Assembly: GCA_946406115.1 (NCBI GenBank)
Contig: OX291557.1
Location: forward strand, 13,982,501 to 14,046,500
DNA: 64,000 nucleotides
Source of the DNA: Apoda limacodes
Taxonomy: Eukaryota; Arthropoda; Insecta; Lepidoptera; Limacodidae
Reading direction: 5' to 3'
This document shows positions 22,896 through 34,474 of this stretch, piece after piece. Position 1 is the stretch's first letter. Each line of letters opens with the position of its first letter. The notes beneath the pieces are model-generated. The model ran no database searches, was not told the origin of the DNA, and saw only the letters and a program-made list of their open reading frames with translations. The translations under genes were made by a program, and so were the position numbers.

Positions 22896-25800
22896 TCACA
22901 AGGGCACTGTGTCGAAAGATCGAGGAGTGAGGCTAGTGCTGGACCCAGGTGCTTCTCCACTTTGTGGACCAGTCTCACGTCCAACATTCTGAAATAGAAA
23001 GAAATATCTGTATATATGTATAAAATATGATTTCGTAAATTTGGAATTCCTCACATTTGCATTTCTCAGAGGTGAATCTTGTTAATTAATTCAGTTTAAT
23101 ATAATATAATATATAATATAAGGCTTTATTCCACTAATTTACATTTACAGATAAATATATAATTAAACAATAAAAAAAATGTTTTTATGTATTGTGGGAG
23201 GTCTGATGACCTTAGGCCTCTTTCAATCTCAATATTTTATTTATGTATTTATTTTGCTTTTTCCACTTTTTCTTGACCCTTGCTATGTCCATCCATTTCA
23301 TTCCTATTACATCAATTATGTCATCTGCCTATCTTCTTTTAGGTTTTCCTACTTTCCTTAAATTAGTTCAGTTTAGTAATATCATATGATAGCAGTCGGT
23401 AAGCCAAGTCAGAGGCCTTTTGGCTTGAAAACTACTTGTTGGTTGGTTGGTTGAGTTGAGTCGAGCGGCGACTAGCTCCACAAACGTTTGCTATGTGAAT
23501 TGGAATGGGCTAGAACAGTGGACTATGGCCTAAGCCTCCTTTTTCAAGAAGAGGCCTGTGCCCATGCAGTAGGCTGAGGCAAGGCAAGCAATTTGGTAAT
23601 CTGTTTCACATGCAAGCTGCACTCAAATGCAAATTAAAGAAGAAACTGACTGAACTCACAGCCCATAGAAAGCTAGATCTAAATAATTGAAATTTAGATT
23701 ATAGGCTCCTTATATAAAGTAAAGCTTCACCAATAAATATAATCTGCTAATGGGAAAATAGGGGTTTAAAATTTAGATGAATAATAAATTTGACAATTTT
23801 AAAGTTAAAGAATGAAAATTGGTCTTTGGCATTTTGGTTGAAGAACATGACGTAATGTTTACTATAGTGGCAACTTAAGTGATTTAACAAAACAAAAAAT
23901 ATGAAACTATTTTCTGCTTATCTGCTCTGTTATCGTTGTAGGATTTTAATGGCAACTCCTCAATTATAAAAAAAACCGACTCACACGACGTTTTCGAGTA
24001 ACCTATGCCCTTCCCCGGCACTTAAACTATCTCCATACCAAATTTTCCCGCGGTTCCACACGCCCTAAGTACGGTATAGGTGTAGGATTTCAACGGCAAC
24101 ACCTAAATTATAAAAAAAAACCGGCAAAGTCCGAGTCGGACTCGCGCACTGAGGGTTCCGTACAAACGTATTAAATATTACGTATATACGTATGTAAAAT
24201 TATTAAAAATATTTTTATTATATGATGTAACTAAAAATTAACGGGTTTCGCAATTTCGCACGTTGCTTCGTACCAAATTTCAAGATTCTGAGTTCACTGG
24301 AAGTACCCTGTAGGTTTTGATTCCCTTGCAAGTTTCGACAATTTGCGGCAAAAACGGCTGTATCTTTTGATTGCGTTGGCTTAGAAGTTGATTTTTTCAC
24401 AGCTCCAATGGACAGTAGACCTGAGTATTTGATATAAATTTTAGCTTGATACCTCCACGCGTTCCTAAGAAAAAGGGTCTTGACCAACGGACGGACGACA
24501 AAGTGTTCCTATAAGGGTTCCGTTTTTTTTCTTTCGAGGTACGGAACCCTAAAAACGACTCAAGCTTGACATTTTCAAGCAACCTATGCGCTTTCCCGGG
24601 ATTCAAACTATCTCCATGCCAAATTTCATCCTAATCGGTACAGCAGTTTAAGCATGAAGAGGTAACAGACAGATAGAGTTAATACAAATTTATAATATAG
24701 CGGACCCGGCAGACGTTATCCTGCCCGGAAAAGCAGCGCCACATTAAATGTGATATTTTAAATTTAGCATTTACTTTTTTAATTTTGCGATTCCATAATT
24801 ACTTCTAACGAATCTACGGTGAAGTCATCATTTTTGGATATCTTACTGTTTATTATGGCTTCTATGTCAAAATTATTTATTTGTTAATTTTCTTCCAAAT
24901 ATTCTATTGTAGAAGTAATGGTGAGAAGCCTTTCTTTAAATCCTTTTGATTTTAAGCTAGCTAGTCCTTTCAATGCGTTTTTTACGTTCTATGTAACGTA
25001 TTGTTTTCAAGCTACAATTTTCACAATGATTAAAGTTGTGGATCATGATAATAATGGAGTCGCATTCAATGCAGCGAATCTTGAAATCACTGTCGGACAT
25101 TCAATCTTTGCCGCTTAGAAGAAAGACCGACACCGACTGCAGTACCTGGTCCAATTGTGTTTTCAAAACTTGCAGGGACCCACTCGAATAAACACAAAAA
25201 ATATCATTAAAATCATTCCTGCTTTTTAGGAGATCAGTGACACACCGATTTTAGCGCCACCTACCGGGTCCTACTGAGTTTTCAAACCATGCAGGGACCC
25301 ACTCAAACGTATACAAAAAATATCATTAAAATCATCCCTGCTATTTAGCAGATCAGTATCGCGCCGACTGCAGAACCAGCTACCGGAGTCAATTGTATTT
25401 TCAAACTATCCAGGAACCCATTGAAATATCCAGATAAAATTTCAACCAAACCCGTTAAGTACAGCCGTTAAGGAGTTAGGTGACAAACACATGAAAATAA
25501 CGACTGACACTTGACGTTTTCAAGTAGCCTATGTCCTTTCCCGAGAATCAGACTATCTTGTATAAACGTATAAAATAAACTAAGGTCTTTTAATATCAAA
25601 TAATGATATAAAACACTACATAAAGAAACTAATGTTGATGTTGTGTTTAGTACTTAACCCTAGAGTGCTCATGCTATGAGTATTTTGCCAGTCACAGCCA
25701 ATAAAATCAGTGTATTTTGTAAACAATGCATTTGTCAAGGTTGCATCCCAGTAGCAGTCTTCCCGTATCTTACCTCCCTGTTCTAGAAATCAGAAGAAAT

Positions 25801-28168
25801 TCAGTGCAAAAGTTACAACAGGTGAAAGGAGTATCGGAGGTATTTCTACTATGGTGTTGCGTGGGTATTGCACGACTACCCACATAAGAAAATTTCATAT
25901 GCTTGGTTTTTATTATTAGTTTGTAGTTGTTTTGATGTAATTTGATGGATAATTAGTTCATTTATTGGGTATTTTTTTTATTTTTATTTGTTTAGGGAAA
26001 GAACACAAAGAAATCTCACCTTACCCTCTGGCTAACAGGATAGACTAAAAAGTTTGGATTTGGTGAGATGGTTCTAGTATCTCATGTGCCTAAAAAGATG
26101 ATGGGATGGAACTTTACATGATAATTAGATTGATGCAAGTACTGGTGCCACTGAGAGACCAGAAATCATAACTTATATTATTATTTTTTATACTTTCTTA
26201 TATATATTTATTTACTATGGGACTTAAGACAGTATTGATGTAGTAGATCATATTAAAGAATACTACATAGATAGAATTACTCACAGATTATTTTTTCAAT
26301 TGTTAATATTGCTAGTATAATCATATACAAGAAAAAGAACTGATACTTATTATTACAACAAATGGTTTTGTAAGAAATTGCTCTGGCCATGACAGGAACA
26401 ACCTAAAAATATACTCCTTTAGGAAGACTAGGCATATTTGCCCTGTATATCCACCCAAGTAGAATAGGCTGAAAAAAAGGTGCATCAGATGCACAAAGTT
26501 ATGAACATAAGTCAGGACTGTTTTGCTGATTTATACAAATGAAATCAATTTTGGTGTTGGTTTTGATTTTATGTAGGTAAAAGAGGTTGTTAAAATTCAA
26601 GAAATTTAACTTTACCAAACCCTTTTTTTTCTAAAATGATTTACATAACTGGATTATGATGTTAAACACAATTACTGTAGTATTACTGATTAAGTTTGTA
26701 GCCTCTCATAGCATCTCACTATTCAGAAATACAAAGAAATCAAATAGTATCTTAGAATAAGAGTAGTAAGGAACCACACTATTTTTAATGGGTTCCTAGC
26801 TTTATTTAAAAGTAAACATACCTTAACATGAACCTGATTTTTGAGCATGGCAGCTCTTAGGATTAGCATGGATGTCCGCCGTTGATATTCTTTCCCCATA
26901 GCCAGACTCTTCTCAAAAGTGGTGCTTCTTTGATCAACATCTTTAGCATAAAGAATTTTGTTATGTGAATCAATACGTGCTTGTATTTGTCCGTCAAGAA
27001 TTAACTGCATCAATTCATCTTCAAGAGCAATAACTGTGCGATTAAAAGCTCCAGCCATAAGTCGCATGTCAGCTGAGAGGTATGGACTAAAGTATTGAAT
27101 CAATGCTCTATTGCGTATTTGCATGTACAATGAATTTAAATGTGGAGCTAAATACATATCTAACAACAGGTTATCTCTGATTTCATCAAGTAACCTTAAG
27201 CACGAAGCATATTTAGATTCATAGAATTTGAAAATTATGTCGCGCAACTGTGGTTCTAGTTCTAAAAATAATTTAAAAGAACTGCTACCTATGACTTGTT
27301 TTTGCAATTCTGAACGGTCAAATGTGGCAAGTGCACATAGACCCCCATAAACAGCAACATTATTGCTACTTAGCAGTTCTGGATAATCACAGTGGTCAAT
27401 GCTAGCTGCTAAAAAGTGTTTAGCAGCAGACTTGTACTTTTTTGTTGCCAGTTCTGCGAGGCCTGCTGCACATTTTAAACGTGTCAATATAGTCTGATTT
27501 GAGTCTTTGCCAGGTACTTCGTTAAAGTCAGGAGTACCTTCAGCTTTTGAAACGTAATTGAGAACATGGGCCCAATTTTGCAAATAAACTGACACTTTAA
27601 CTACATTCAGACACATCATGATAATGTGTTTGCCACTAGTACAATAATCTCTTGCTCTTGAATAGCATTTTAATGCACTAGTAAGATCACCACAGTCAAG
27701 GTAATGGTCTCCAAGATCATCATGTCCCCTTCTGATACTTTCTTTTATTGAATTGGTTTTGTAATTTTTGAGGTCTGTATCTAATTTCTCTAGTTTTATT
27801 GCAGCTTTCTTTGTTTTAGATTCAACCCACATAGCGTCTAAGACCGGTATATCCTGGGAGCCCATCTGTACTGCAACATCTGGTAGTCCGGCACTTGCTA
27901 TGGCTTCAGCTAGTTTTTTGTGTAGAGTCTGATATAGGCTTACATTGTATGTTTTCATAACATAAGATATAGCCATTTTCAAGGCTTCTAATCTTAGAGA
28001 TGGACAATGGTCTGCAACAAACATTAGCCTATACAATTTGGCAAATCCAGTATATGACGCTGAGTATGTCTCTAGGTCTAAGGTGGGATTTTCAACGACA
28101 TAACATTCTGTCTCATTGTTCTCATTGTCCTCTAAACCAACGTCCACTTGCATAGGTTCGGCGGTGTT
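22896..28168 (-). CDS. CSN1: CSN1/GPS1, COP9 signalosome subunit 1
   Basis: CSN1 is a PCI-domain scaffold subunit of the COP9 signalosome, which removes NEDD8 from cullins. The main exon is 28168-26822 and the last exon 22988-22896, with stop at 22896-22898. The main exon starts after a TTTCAG acceptor and first encodes [10 protein letters not shown]. Landmarks follow in order: [76 protein letters not shown] and [20 protein letters not shown]. The PCI part includes [24 protein letters not shown] and MLKNQVHVK. The last exon adds 30 residues ending SFDTVPL. From Met 28153 the product is 474 residues; the human protein is about 490 from memory. The short 5' exon encoding the extreme N-terminus was not found. 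The 3.8-kb intron is full of repeats. Confidence 0.95.
23395..23600 (+). repeat. SINE/LINE tail related to the 5S-derived SINE body
   Basis: Shares GGCCTAAGCCTCCTTTTT with 19150-19170. It continues with AGGCCTGTGCCCATGCAGTAGGCTGAGG, a phrase resembling common lepidopteran retroposon tails. A TTGG/TTGAG microrepeat sits at 23439-23465. Lies in the CSN1 intron. Confidence 0.55.
24112..24560 (+). repeat. GTTCCGTAC-type interspersed repeat, complete-looking copy
   Basis: Begins AAACCGGCAAAGTCCGAGTC, GGACTCGCGCACTGAGGGTT, CCGTAC and ends GAGGTACGGAACCCTAAAAA. The terminal parts GGGTTCCGTAC and GTACGGAACCC are inverted relative to each other. It also has the phrase AAAAAGGGTCTTGACCAACG near the 3' end. 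Other copies in this window are at 13946-14200 (-) and 59795-60360 (+). It splits the composite repeat arm B, so it is the younger of the two. I recognise this repeat as widespread in Lepidoptera; class not assigned. Confidence 0.8.
24957..25100 (-). pseudogene. Small CxxC-type ORF in composite repeat
   Basis: An open frame of 47 residues starts [10 protein letters not shown] and contains IRCIECDS, then NHCENCSLK, a CxxC-x(15)-CxxC spacing that could bind zinc. A basic stretch [11 protein letters not shown] follows. After one frameshift and a stop, a second stretch continues ([20 protein letters not shown], then [20 protein letters not shown]). The last part corresponds to NNLDIETIVNSEITKNDD in arm A, so both copies descend from a coding element. 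No function can be assigned. Confidence 0.45.
25571..26821. other. CSN1 intron, 5' part, no other feature
   Basis: AT-rich intronic sequence on the donor side. The GTATGT donor of the main CSN1 exon is at 26821-26816 on the minus strand. No repeat boundary seen. Confidence 0.55.
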
Positions 28169-29898
28169 CTGAAAGACGTAAAGTAAATGATCATTTCTTG
28201 CCATTATTTTCAAAATTCTAATTAAGCGACATATAGAATACAAGAAATATTTACCATTTCGAACATTTTGGTTGTATAGAGCTATTTTCTTCAATATTAT
28301 AAAAACACCTAGTTCTGTCAACGCAGAAAGATAACCTAAAACAGAATATTACATGTTAAAAAGAGCATTTTAAGAATTTATAATCACGTTAGATAGTCAG
28401 TAGTATATTCTTTATTTTGACTGATTAAACAGATAATGGTTTTAAAAGTGTTTATTATACCTTTTCCAATGAATAGCAAAGTTTTGGCAGCGGCATTTTA
28501 GTTTTTTCAATATTTTTTTCCTACTAGTGTTGCCAATATTTTTGCTTAAATTATAAGAGATTTTTACACATATTGAGTGCGTTCCAGTGACGATAAACAA
28601 CGACCATATTCCATCAAATATGACCAAATGACGTCTACTGAGGGTCTACTACGTGAATCTAAAATAATCCAACTTAAAACAACTGACTACAAATAACCAT
28701 TGCTCATAGCATGGTTTTTCTTTTTTTTTGTTGTTTTACCTGTCACTGTCAAATATCAGCGCGGAATTAAATACTTGAATTTTGTTGTGTTTTATATTCT
28801 TTAAACTAGTTGTACAATTGATTCATCTTTGCTTAAAAATCACAGTTAAAAGTCAGTCAGTGTACACCAGCCATCAAACTAGCGGCCCTCTATGCATCTG
28901 CTTATATATAATTTTGGGAAAAAAGGCTTAAAACATGTCCACTAGGAACACTATTTAATTTTTATACTATGCGTTTCAAATGCGTTGGCACCCGATCGGA
29001 CGCATCCTTGCTGGGTCCGTTATTACCTACCTACTGAGCACCGAGCACCCTGCACACGTACAATGTAGCGCTAGTATCGCGTCAATATGGTGCCAGGCCG
29101 TAAAATTCACATACGTATACGAGTAAATATATTTAAATATATATATACTTACTATAGCAATAAGTTTTTGATAGCTCTTTATCCATTTGAAGCAAGTTTG
29201 CAATGCCTGGTGTACGCTATGTTAAATTTGCGAGTATTTTGCGCCAAAAAAAATAAGTCTTATATAGCAGATATTGGGCCTGTTTTTTAAGCTTGCAATT
29301 TCTCGCAAATTTAGGAAATTTGGCAATCGTGTCACACTGACAGCAGGATAGCAAATACATTTTTCAAGTAAACAAAAAGAGATAGCACGAAAGCAAATGC
29401 AACCGCAAAAGCTAAAAAATAATGTCTATCGCGTTTGATTCTTTTCAGCTATTTGATGACGTCATTTTTGCTGCCGAATCACCTGGAGTTCGGTTAGCTT
29501 TGAAACGCTGCTAACTTTAGGGGCATTTTGTTGACAAGTATTATACGCACTGAATGCTGTCTGTGCGCACTTTTGATCTTTCCTTTGACAAAAAATGAAT
29601 GCACTATGAAGTCACTTCCGTACCGCATTCAACGCATTGGCTGCACATACACGGGAGGTAGAGTAGTGGATGCGCTATCGAATAGTGAACGGCCATATTG
29701 TTTGTTCACATTTGGTGAACAGAACAATTTCAATGCCTATGCGATGTCATAGAACTCAATGCCATCAATAGAATGCAAATTTTATTTGTAAAGTTTTGTG
29801 CAATACGAAGTACCTACTAGTGCAAAATGAATGCACCTCAGAGTGCCTTCCGGTACGCGCAAAAATTTTTCTTTCAGAAAGGCATTTTGGACCAAAAG
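28169..29898. other. CSN1 upstream region, no gene seen
   Basis: Should contain the missing first CSN1 exon and promoter on the minus strand; I could not place either. A GC-richer patch at 28980-29095 and the phrase AAAAAATGAATGCACTATGAAGTCACTTCC (29589) are of note. The latter has a diverged second copy near 29823 (GCAAAATGAATGCACCTCAG), suggesting an old duplicated repeat. Confidence 0.4.
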
Positions 29899-29986
29899 TG
29901 TATTAAGACTCTTATAAAAAACAAGTATGCGGCGCAGGATATGTGTATTAGGACTCTTATAAAAAACAAGTATGCGGCGCAGGATA
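29899..29986 (+). repeat. 43-bp tandem duplication
   Basis: Two almost identical units of GTGTATTARGACTCTTATAA followed by AAAACAAGTATGCGGCGCAG and GATA. They differ at one base (AAGACT versus AGGACT), indicating a recent local duplication. Confidence 0.85.
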
Positions 29987-30439
29987 AAGGTCTCACCAAT
30001 CATTAAACACAAAATCATCTATACTATAATGTCCTAAAATGTTGCGTTACAGACTAATTAATAGGTAGTTAATGTATATTGTGTTACACATAAAAATCAA
30101 CGCAGTTAGTTAATTAAACTACCAGCCTAGAATCATACACTATATTGGAGATCAAACAAAACCATTTATACCATACTGCGAGCAAGGGTTATGTAGATAT
30201 ATTTACTGCATGCAATAATCGATGATGTGTAATGTTGCTCTAGTAGCCCAGTAGTAACTTTCACAGAGTTTTTTTGTTCTTTTTCCTGATCTGTCTACTG
30301 CAGTTGACTGACGCAGCCATTACTGCTTACACCGGACTTTTGGGGCGAGACTCTGAAGGAGAGTGATCTACTTTTAAAACCATGACCATGGATGAAGGAA
30401 GGTGCATGTGTTTTTTTTAACATTCATAGGTATGTAGAC

Positions 30440-30558
30440 TTATAGTCGTATTTTTAATTAGACGAAGCCAGCTGACAGTAGCTAGTAGCGTTTCATCAAA
30501 AACTGACAACAAAAAAAAAACGTCAGTTGATATCGTCTTATTAAAAATACGACTATAA
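30440..30558. mobile_element. Very short foldback MITE, about 119 bp
   Basis: The left end TTATAGTCGTATTTTTAATTAGACGA pairs with the right end TCGTCTTATTAAAAATACGACTATAA, 25 of 26 positions. The centre has a poly-A run and CTGACA/CGTCAG phrases. There is no coding potential, and no clear target duplication. Confidence 0.8.
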
Positions 30559-31259
30559 AGTTGATAAGTAGTAAAACAACGTGCAAGAAATAAGGAGAAG
30601 AAACAATCCTAATAACTTTTACATTTATAATCATTTGTAGAATAGAAACAATAGTGCCATAGTAACAATAACGTGTAGTCATCCATTCCGTTATGCGTGC
30701 GTAGAAAGACAGAGATGTGTGCATCGACGCCGGCAGAAATAATTTCCAGGTGGTGCAGATTTTAGCTTTCTTACAATCTTCGCCGTATTATGATTGTTAA
30801 TAAAAAATTGAAAGTTTAGTCGGAAACATCTAAAGCCCGGTTTATTTTATGTTCGAGACATTTACAAATTTCTGACTATTATATAATATTTCTGAATATT
30901 TAAAATTCATAAATTTATTTTATAGGTACCCAGTCCTCACGGCTCACACCTATTTGTTCGCGATGATCGAAATTTAAAAATTCTAAGTTGGTGATCCAGG
31001 AGTACCGGGATCGATATTAATCGATTTCCATTACTTCTATAAACGCACCCATTAAAGTACCGCTACTCCACACGAGATAGCACCAGCATAAATGGGATGT
31101 ACTTAACAGAGAAAGCGCAATAGTTTCTAAGCAGTGCGAAAAAGCCGACTCTTATCAAAGTCAATCGCGAATGAACTAGAAAGTTCATAAATGTGAAAGA
31201 GACATAGATTATAGATGACAGGGACAGAGCTACGTTCTAAAACGTTGGGGAATCTGAAA
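30559..31259. other. Intergenic, nothing recognised
   Basis: AT-rich with no recognisable gene or repeat boundary. Confidence 0.45.
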
Positions 31260-31740
31260 CCTTCCTTACATTTTGATATATGAGGGGGCTAGGTCACTTT
31301 CCGTGTCTCATCCCCCCGATCGACCTCGGCACGGTCGTAAAACTATAGTTAGGTGGCCTCGGCACGTACTAACGGCCCCAGATGACGATCTCGCTGTCCA
31401 GATAGCAAGATTAGTCTCTACTACCTCCCCGAATAGGGCCTCTCTCCAAACACGACGCCGACGTCCCCTGGTTCGTCGGCGCCCGCAAGCACGAGGTATC
31501 AAAGAGTGCCGGGGCGCTTCTCGCCCCCACTCAATCGCAACCGCACCCGCGTAACGGGGAACTCCCCTCCTGTCGGTGACTTACCTTCGGGTTCGAGACT
31601 CACGCCGGTCGAAGGGACGCCCCCGAGAGCGACAACCCAAGCCGAGGCTTCCCCCGCGGAGAGCCCTTGAGCGTTGGGCGCTATATGAGCTGAGGCTCCT
31701 TCAGAGTCTCGCCCCAAAAGCCCGGTGAAGCAGTAATGGC
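31260..31740. other. GC-rich block of unknown origin
   Basis: Sharply GC-rich against its surroundings, with open frames on both strands (31273-31554 +, 31717-31499 -) rich in Arg, Ser and Gly. Phrases such as CGACCTCGGCACGGTCGTAA and CGGGTTCGAGACTCACGCCG suggest transposon leader or old coding sequence. No family recognised. Confidence 0.4.
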
Positions 31741-32191
31741 TGCAACAGCCAACTGCATAGTCAGTTCAGAAAAAAATAAAAAAAATCCGTGTCAGTCAGT
31801 TTTCGATTGAAGTTCGAACAGTTCGTTCCGAGTGAACAAATCGCGAGTAGTGACTAATAGTTATCTTCAGTGTACAGTGCATTCGTTTGAAAAATTAATA
31901 GTTCCCGCCATATTCGTGTCCATAGATTAGTGTTTTTAGTGTTGTTATAGTGTTGCCGTATTTTAATTTCGAAAATATATAGATAGTTAGTTCATACAGT
32001 CCAATAGGTCAAGAATGATTGCTTGACTCGATTACATGTGCAAGAGCGAGCTAATTGGTCAGCGTCAGAGCGCGCCATAATTAATTAATCAGTGCAAGCA
32101 AGCAGTGACAAGTGGGCTAACGTGTATTTCGCCACGAGTGGCTCACAGCATACCCTTGGTTAGCCTTTTCTGCTCAGGCTAAAGTACCACT
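31741..32191. other. Region upstream of the hAT transposase
   Basis: Possibly the 5' part of the hAT element. No terminal inverted repeat matching the right side could be found, so its left edge is undefined. Confidence 0.35.
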
Positions 32192-32698
32192 TTGCCGTAC
32201 ATGTGTATTATTTCCCACACGAATTCATCGAGGCAGTACTCAGGGGCCATTTATCGTTCGGCCATGCAAAAATATCAAAAATTTCATGAGTGTGCGAAAT
32301 CTCATGCAAATAGCCAGTGGCATCGTGAATCGGTTATACGTTCTAAAAATTTTCTGGAAATCATGCAAAGAAAAAAAAATAACGTTTATGAACAGATTGA
32401 TACTGAATATCACAGGGAAATTTCAGAAAACAGAAAAAAACTTCAACCCATTATATCTTCGGTCTTATTTTGTGCTACGCATGATTTACCCCTTCGAGAA
32501 AAAACAGAAGATGGGTCAGTTTTCAAAGACTTACTACATTTCCATTCCTTTTCCGAGCAGGAGATACGGTTTTAAAAGACCAGATTTCGAAAAATGCCCT
32601 CTATGTATCCCATCAAGAACAAAACGAAATTATTGAAACCTGTGCTGATGTTCTTCGTGAAACCATTACTGATGAAGCAAAAGAAGCGGCATACTTTT
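32192..32698 (+). pseudogene. hAT transposase (ZMYM1-like), 5' part, split by BEL insertion
   Basis: This is the N-terminal part of a cut-and-paste transposase of the hAT superfamily, of the kind annotated as zinc-finger MYM-type 1-like. The TTF-type finger region is represented by KYQKFHECAKSHANSQWHRE. FRKKL-type helical sequence and the conserved VLFCATHDLPLREKTEDGS follow. A frameshift near 32560 moves the frame to VLKDQISKNALYVSHQEQNE and IIETCADVLRETITDEAKEA. The frame is cut at the codons for AYF by the BEL element (TSD CTTTT at 32694-32698) and resumes at 45630. Confidence 0.85.
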
Positions 32699-34383
32699 TG
32701 TTATCACCGCTGCAAGAATGCAACACGGATTGCATCCAAAAACATTGATGTAAAAATGCATAATTTTCGTCATGTAATGTTTCGTAATAATAAGTTAATA
32801 TTAAGTATATTTACACAATAAAAACTATTTTCCTAATAGGGACTAGTTTAGATTTAAAACTTGTAATAACAATAACTGTAAAATTGTATTAAGTTAGGTA
32901 AAAGTAGAGCAGGTTTGTTTCATTTCCCCTCTTTACTATTTGTTGATATCAAAAATAATATTGTGTGAGTACCGACATGTTGTCGACCTTGTACGTACGA
33001 CTATCCCCAAAAAAGCGGGAAATTTAGTTTAACATATGTTTGTAAAAAATATGCCATTTGTTGTGCAAAACTGTACAGAACTACTATGTAAAGTTCTATA
33101 TAGGCCGTATGTACGGTTAATAAGTTACAGGTGAAAATAGTTAGCGTGTTGAGTATTGTACATTCTTTCTCCCTCACTCCTTTGATAATAGACTGCGATA
33201 GAGATACAAAAGGGATGGGTCTATGGGTAAAAAAGAGAAAGACTGTCTAAAACTTTACCTGGCTAGGGTCATTAAGTCCTTAGGCTATGCCTAAAATAAG
33301 TATTACAGGTTAAAAGCACACCTTTGCCCCTACACGTAGGTATCTATACCGTTACGATAAGTAGTATGGTTGGGGCACAAATTACGTGTGAAGTTATGAA
33401 ATACGATAGCTTATAACTCAGTAACCGGGTTACATATAATAAAGATAAATATATCACTAGATACCTTTCATAGGCATCTACCAAGATAAATAGGTTTCAT
33501 ACAGGTAACTTTAAGCCCTGAAGTACAGGAGCACAAGGAAAATCCTGAAAACTTATATCACACATTTTTTCATGATTTAACCTACTGACAGACACCAAAA
33601 ACACTGAAAGGTATGTCCGAATTTTAGGTCCATTTTTTGACATATAGCACAAAGTCTGTAGTCATCTAGTATAGGCAGAAAGCACTGAGAGCTAGAATTT
33701 CAGCTCTTCTCTCACTACGGCCTAACCGTAGACGATGGAACATACCACTATGCGTCATTAGAACCGCCTCCGAAAGATCTATCTTAGGATACCTAAATCG
33801 TCATTATAGCTCCTACCGTTTGGCTATAAAACCTAAAAATGTAAAACAGTGTTATTTTATAGTCAAGCCGCAAATCGTGTGACTGTGATGGCAATAGCCG
33901 ATAGAAACCCCAACTGTAAGTAGCGATTTATAGCTAGGTAGATATACCTACACTTTCGATATATGTCTATATCGACTACTATATGTTGTCTTTCACTAAG
34001 TTTTTGTGTGGGCTAGATTTTTAGTCACCACAGTAAGTACAATAAGTTAAGTACTAAATCTAGAAGGTTCTATGGAACAACCTCTCCCTCTGATGGGGTT
34101 TTTCATTTTTACTATAAATATAGAACGAATTTTGATTTGTATTCAGTCGATCAAGAAGCTTCAAAAGGTATCCATCAGATACTAATATAATGTTTAAAAG
34201 TGAAATAATGTAAATATGTGTTAGAATTTAAGCTAGAATGTAAGAATTAGAAGCATAAGTAAAGCAAAATAAAATCGGTCTGTTGTGTGCATATACGCGT
34301 TTTAATATCTCAAGCGCCTAAGAAGAAACTCCTTGTCACGGGCAAAACCTTGTGCCACAGATATCGAAGGGTCTGTCCGCACA
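32699..34383 (+). repeat. 5' LTR of BEL/Pao retrotransposon, 1685 bp
   Basis: Starts TGTTATCACCGCTGC and ends GTCTGTCCGCACA. It is flanked on the left by the duplicated target CTTTT. The same sequence reappears as the 3' LTR in two blocks, 39052-39388 and 44277-45624, also totalling 1685 bp. I noticed about four single-base differences between the two LTRs, so the insertion is young or the LTRs were homogenised. A primer-binding site should start right after 34383 (ATTTGGTCAGCTTCGAG); I could not match it to a tRNA with confidence. Confidence 0.92.
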
Positions 34384-34474
34384 ATTTGGTCAGCTTCGAG
34401 CCGAATTTTGGAAGAACCAGCAATTTCGGTTGCTGAAGAAGTTTGGTCCATTGCAACCGAAAGAGCCCAGAAAG

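Larger units (their letters stand above)
23940..25570 (-). repeat. Composite interspersed repeat, arm B (inverse of 11946-13060)
   Basis: Read on the minus strand from 25570, it has the same order as arm A. First is the CGGGAAAGGACATAGGC phrase, then tandem units with TTGGACYCGGTAGSTGG and GATCAGTGACACACCG-type phrases (25140-25480). A coding remnant follows (25100-24780), then TAACGTCTGCCGGGTCCGCTATATT (near 24705). GCTTGAAAATGTCAAGCTTGAG comes next, and after a foreign insert (24112-24560) a further related unit to 23940. The two arms differ by many substitutions and indels, so both are old. Confidence 0.8.

Noticed and set aside
31273..31717. Possible small basic-protein gene in the GC-rich block
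   Set aside because: Open frames on both strands are expected at this composition; no family, start context or splice signals support it.
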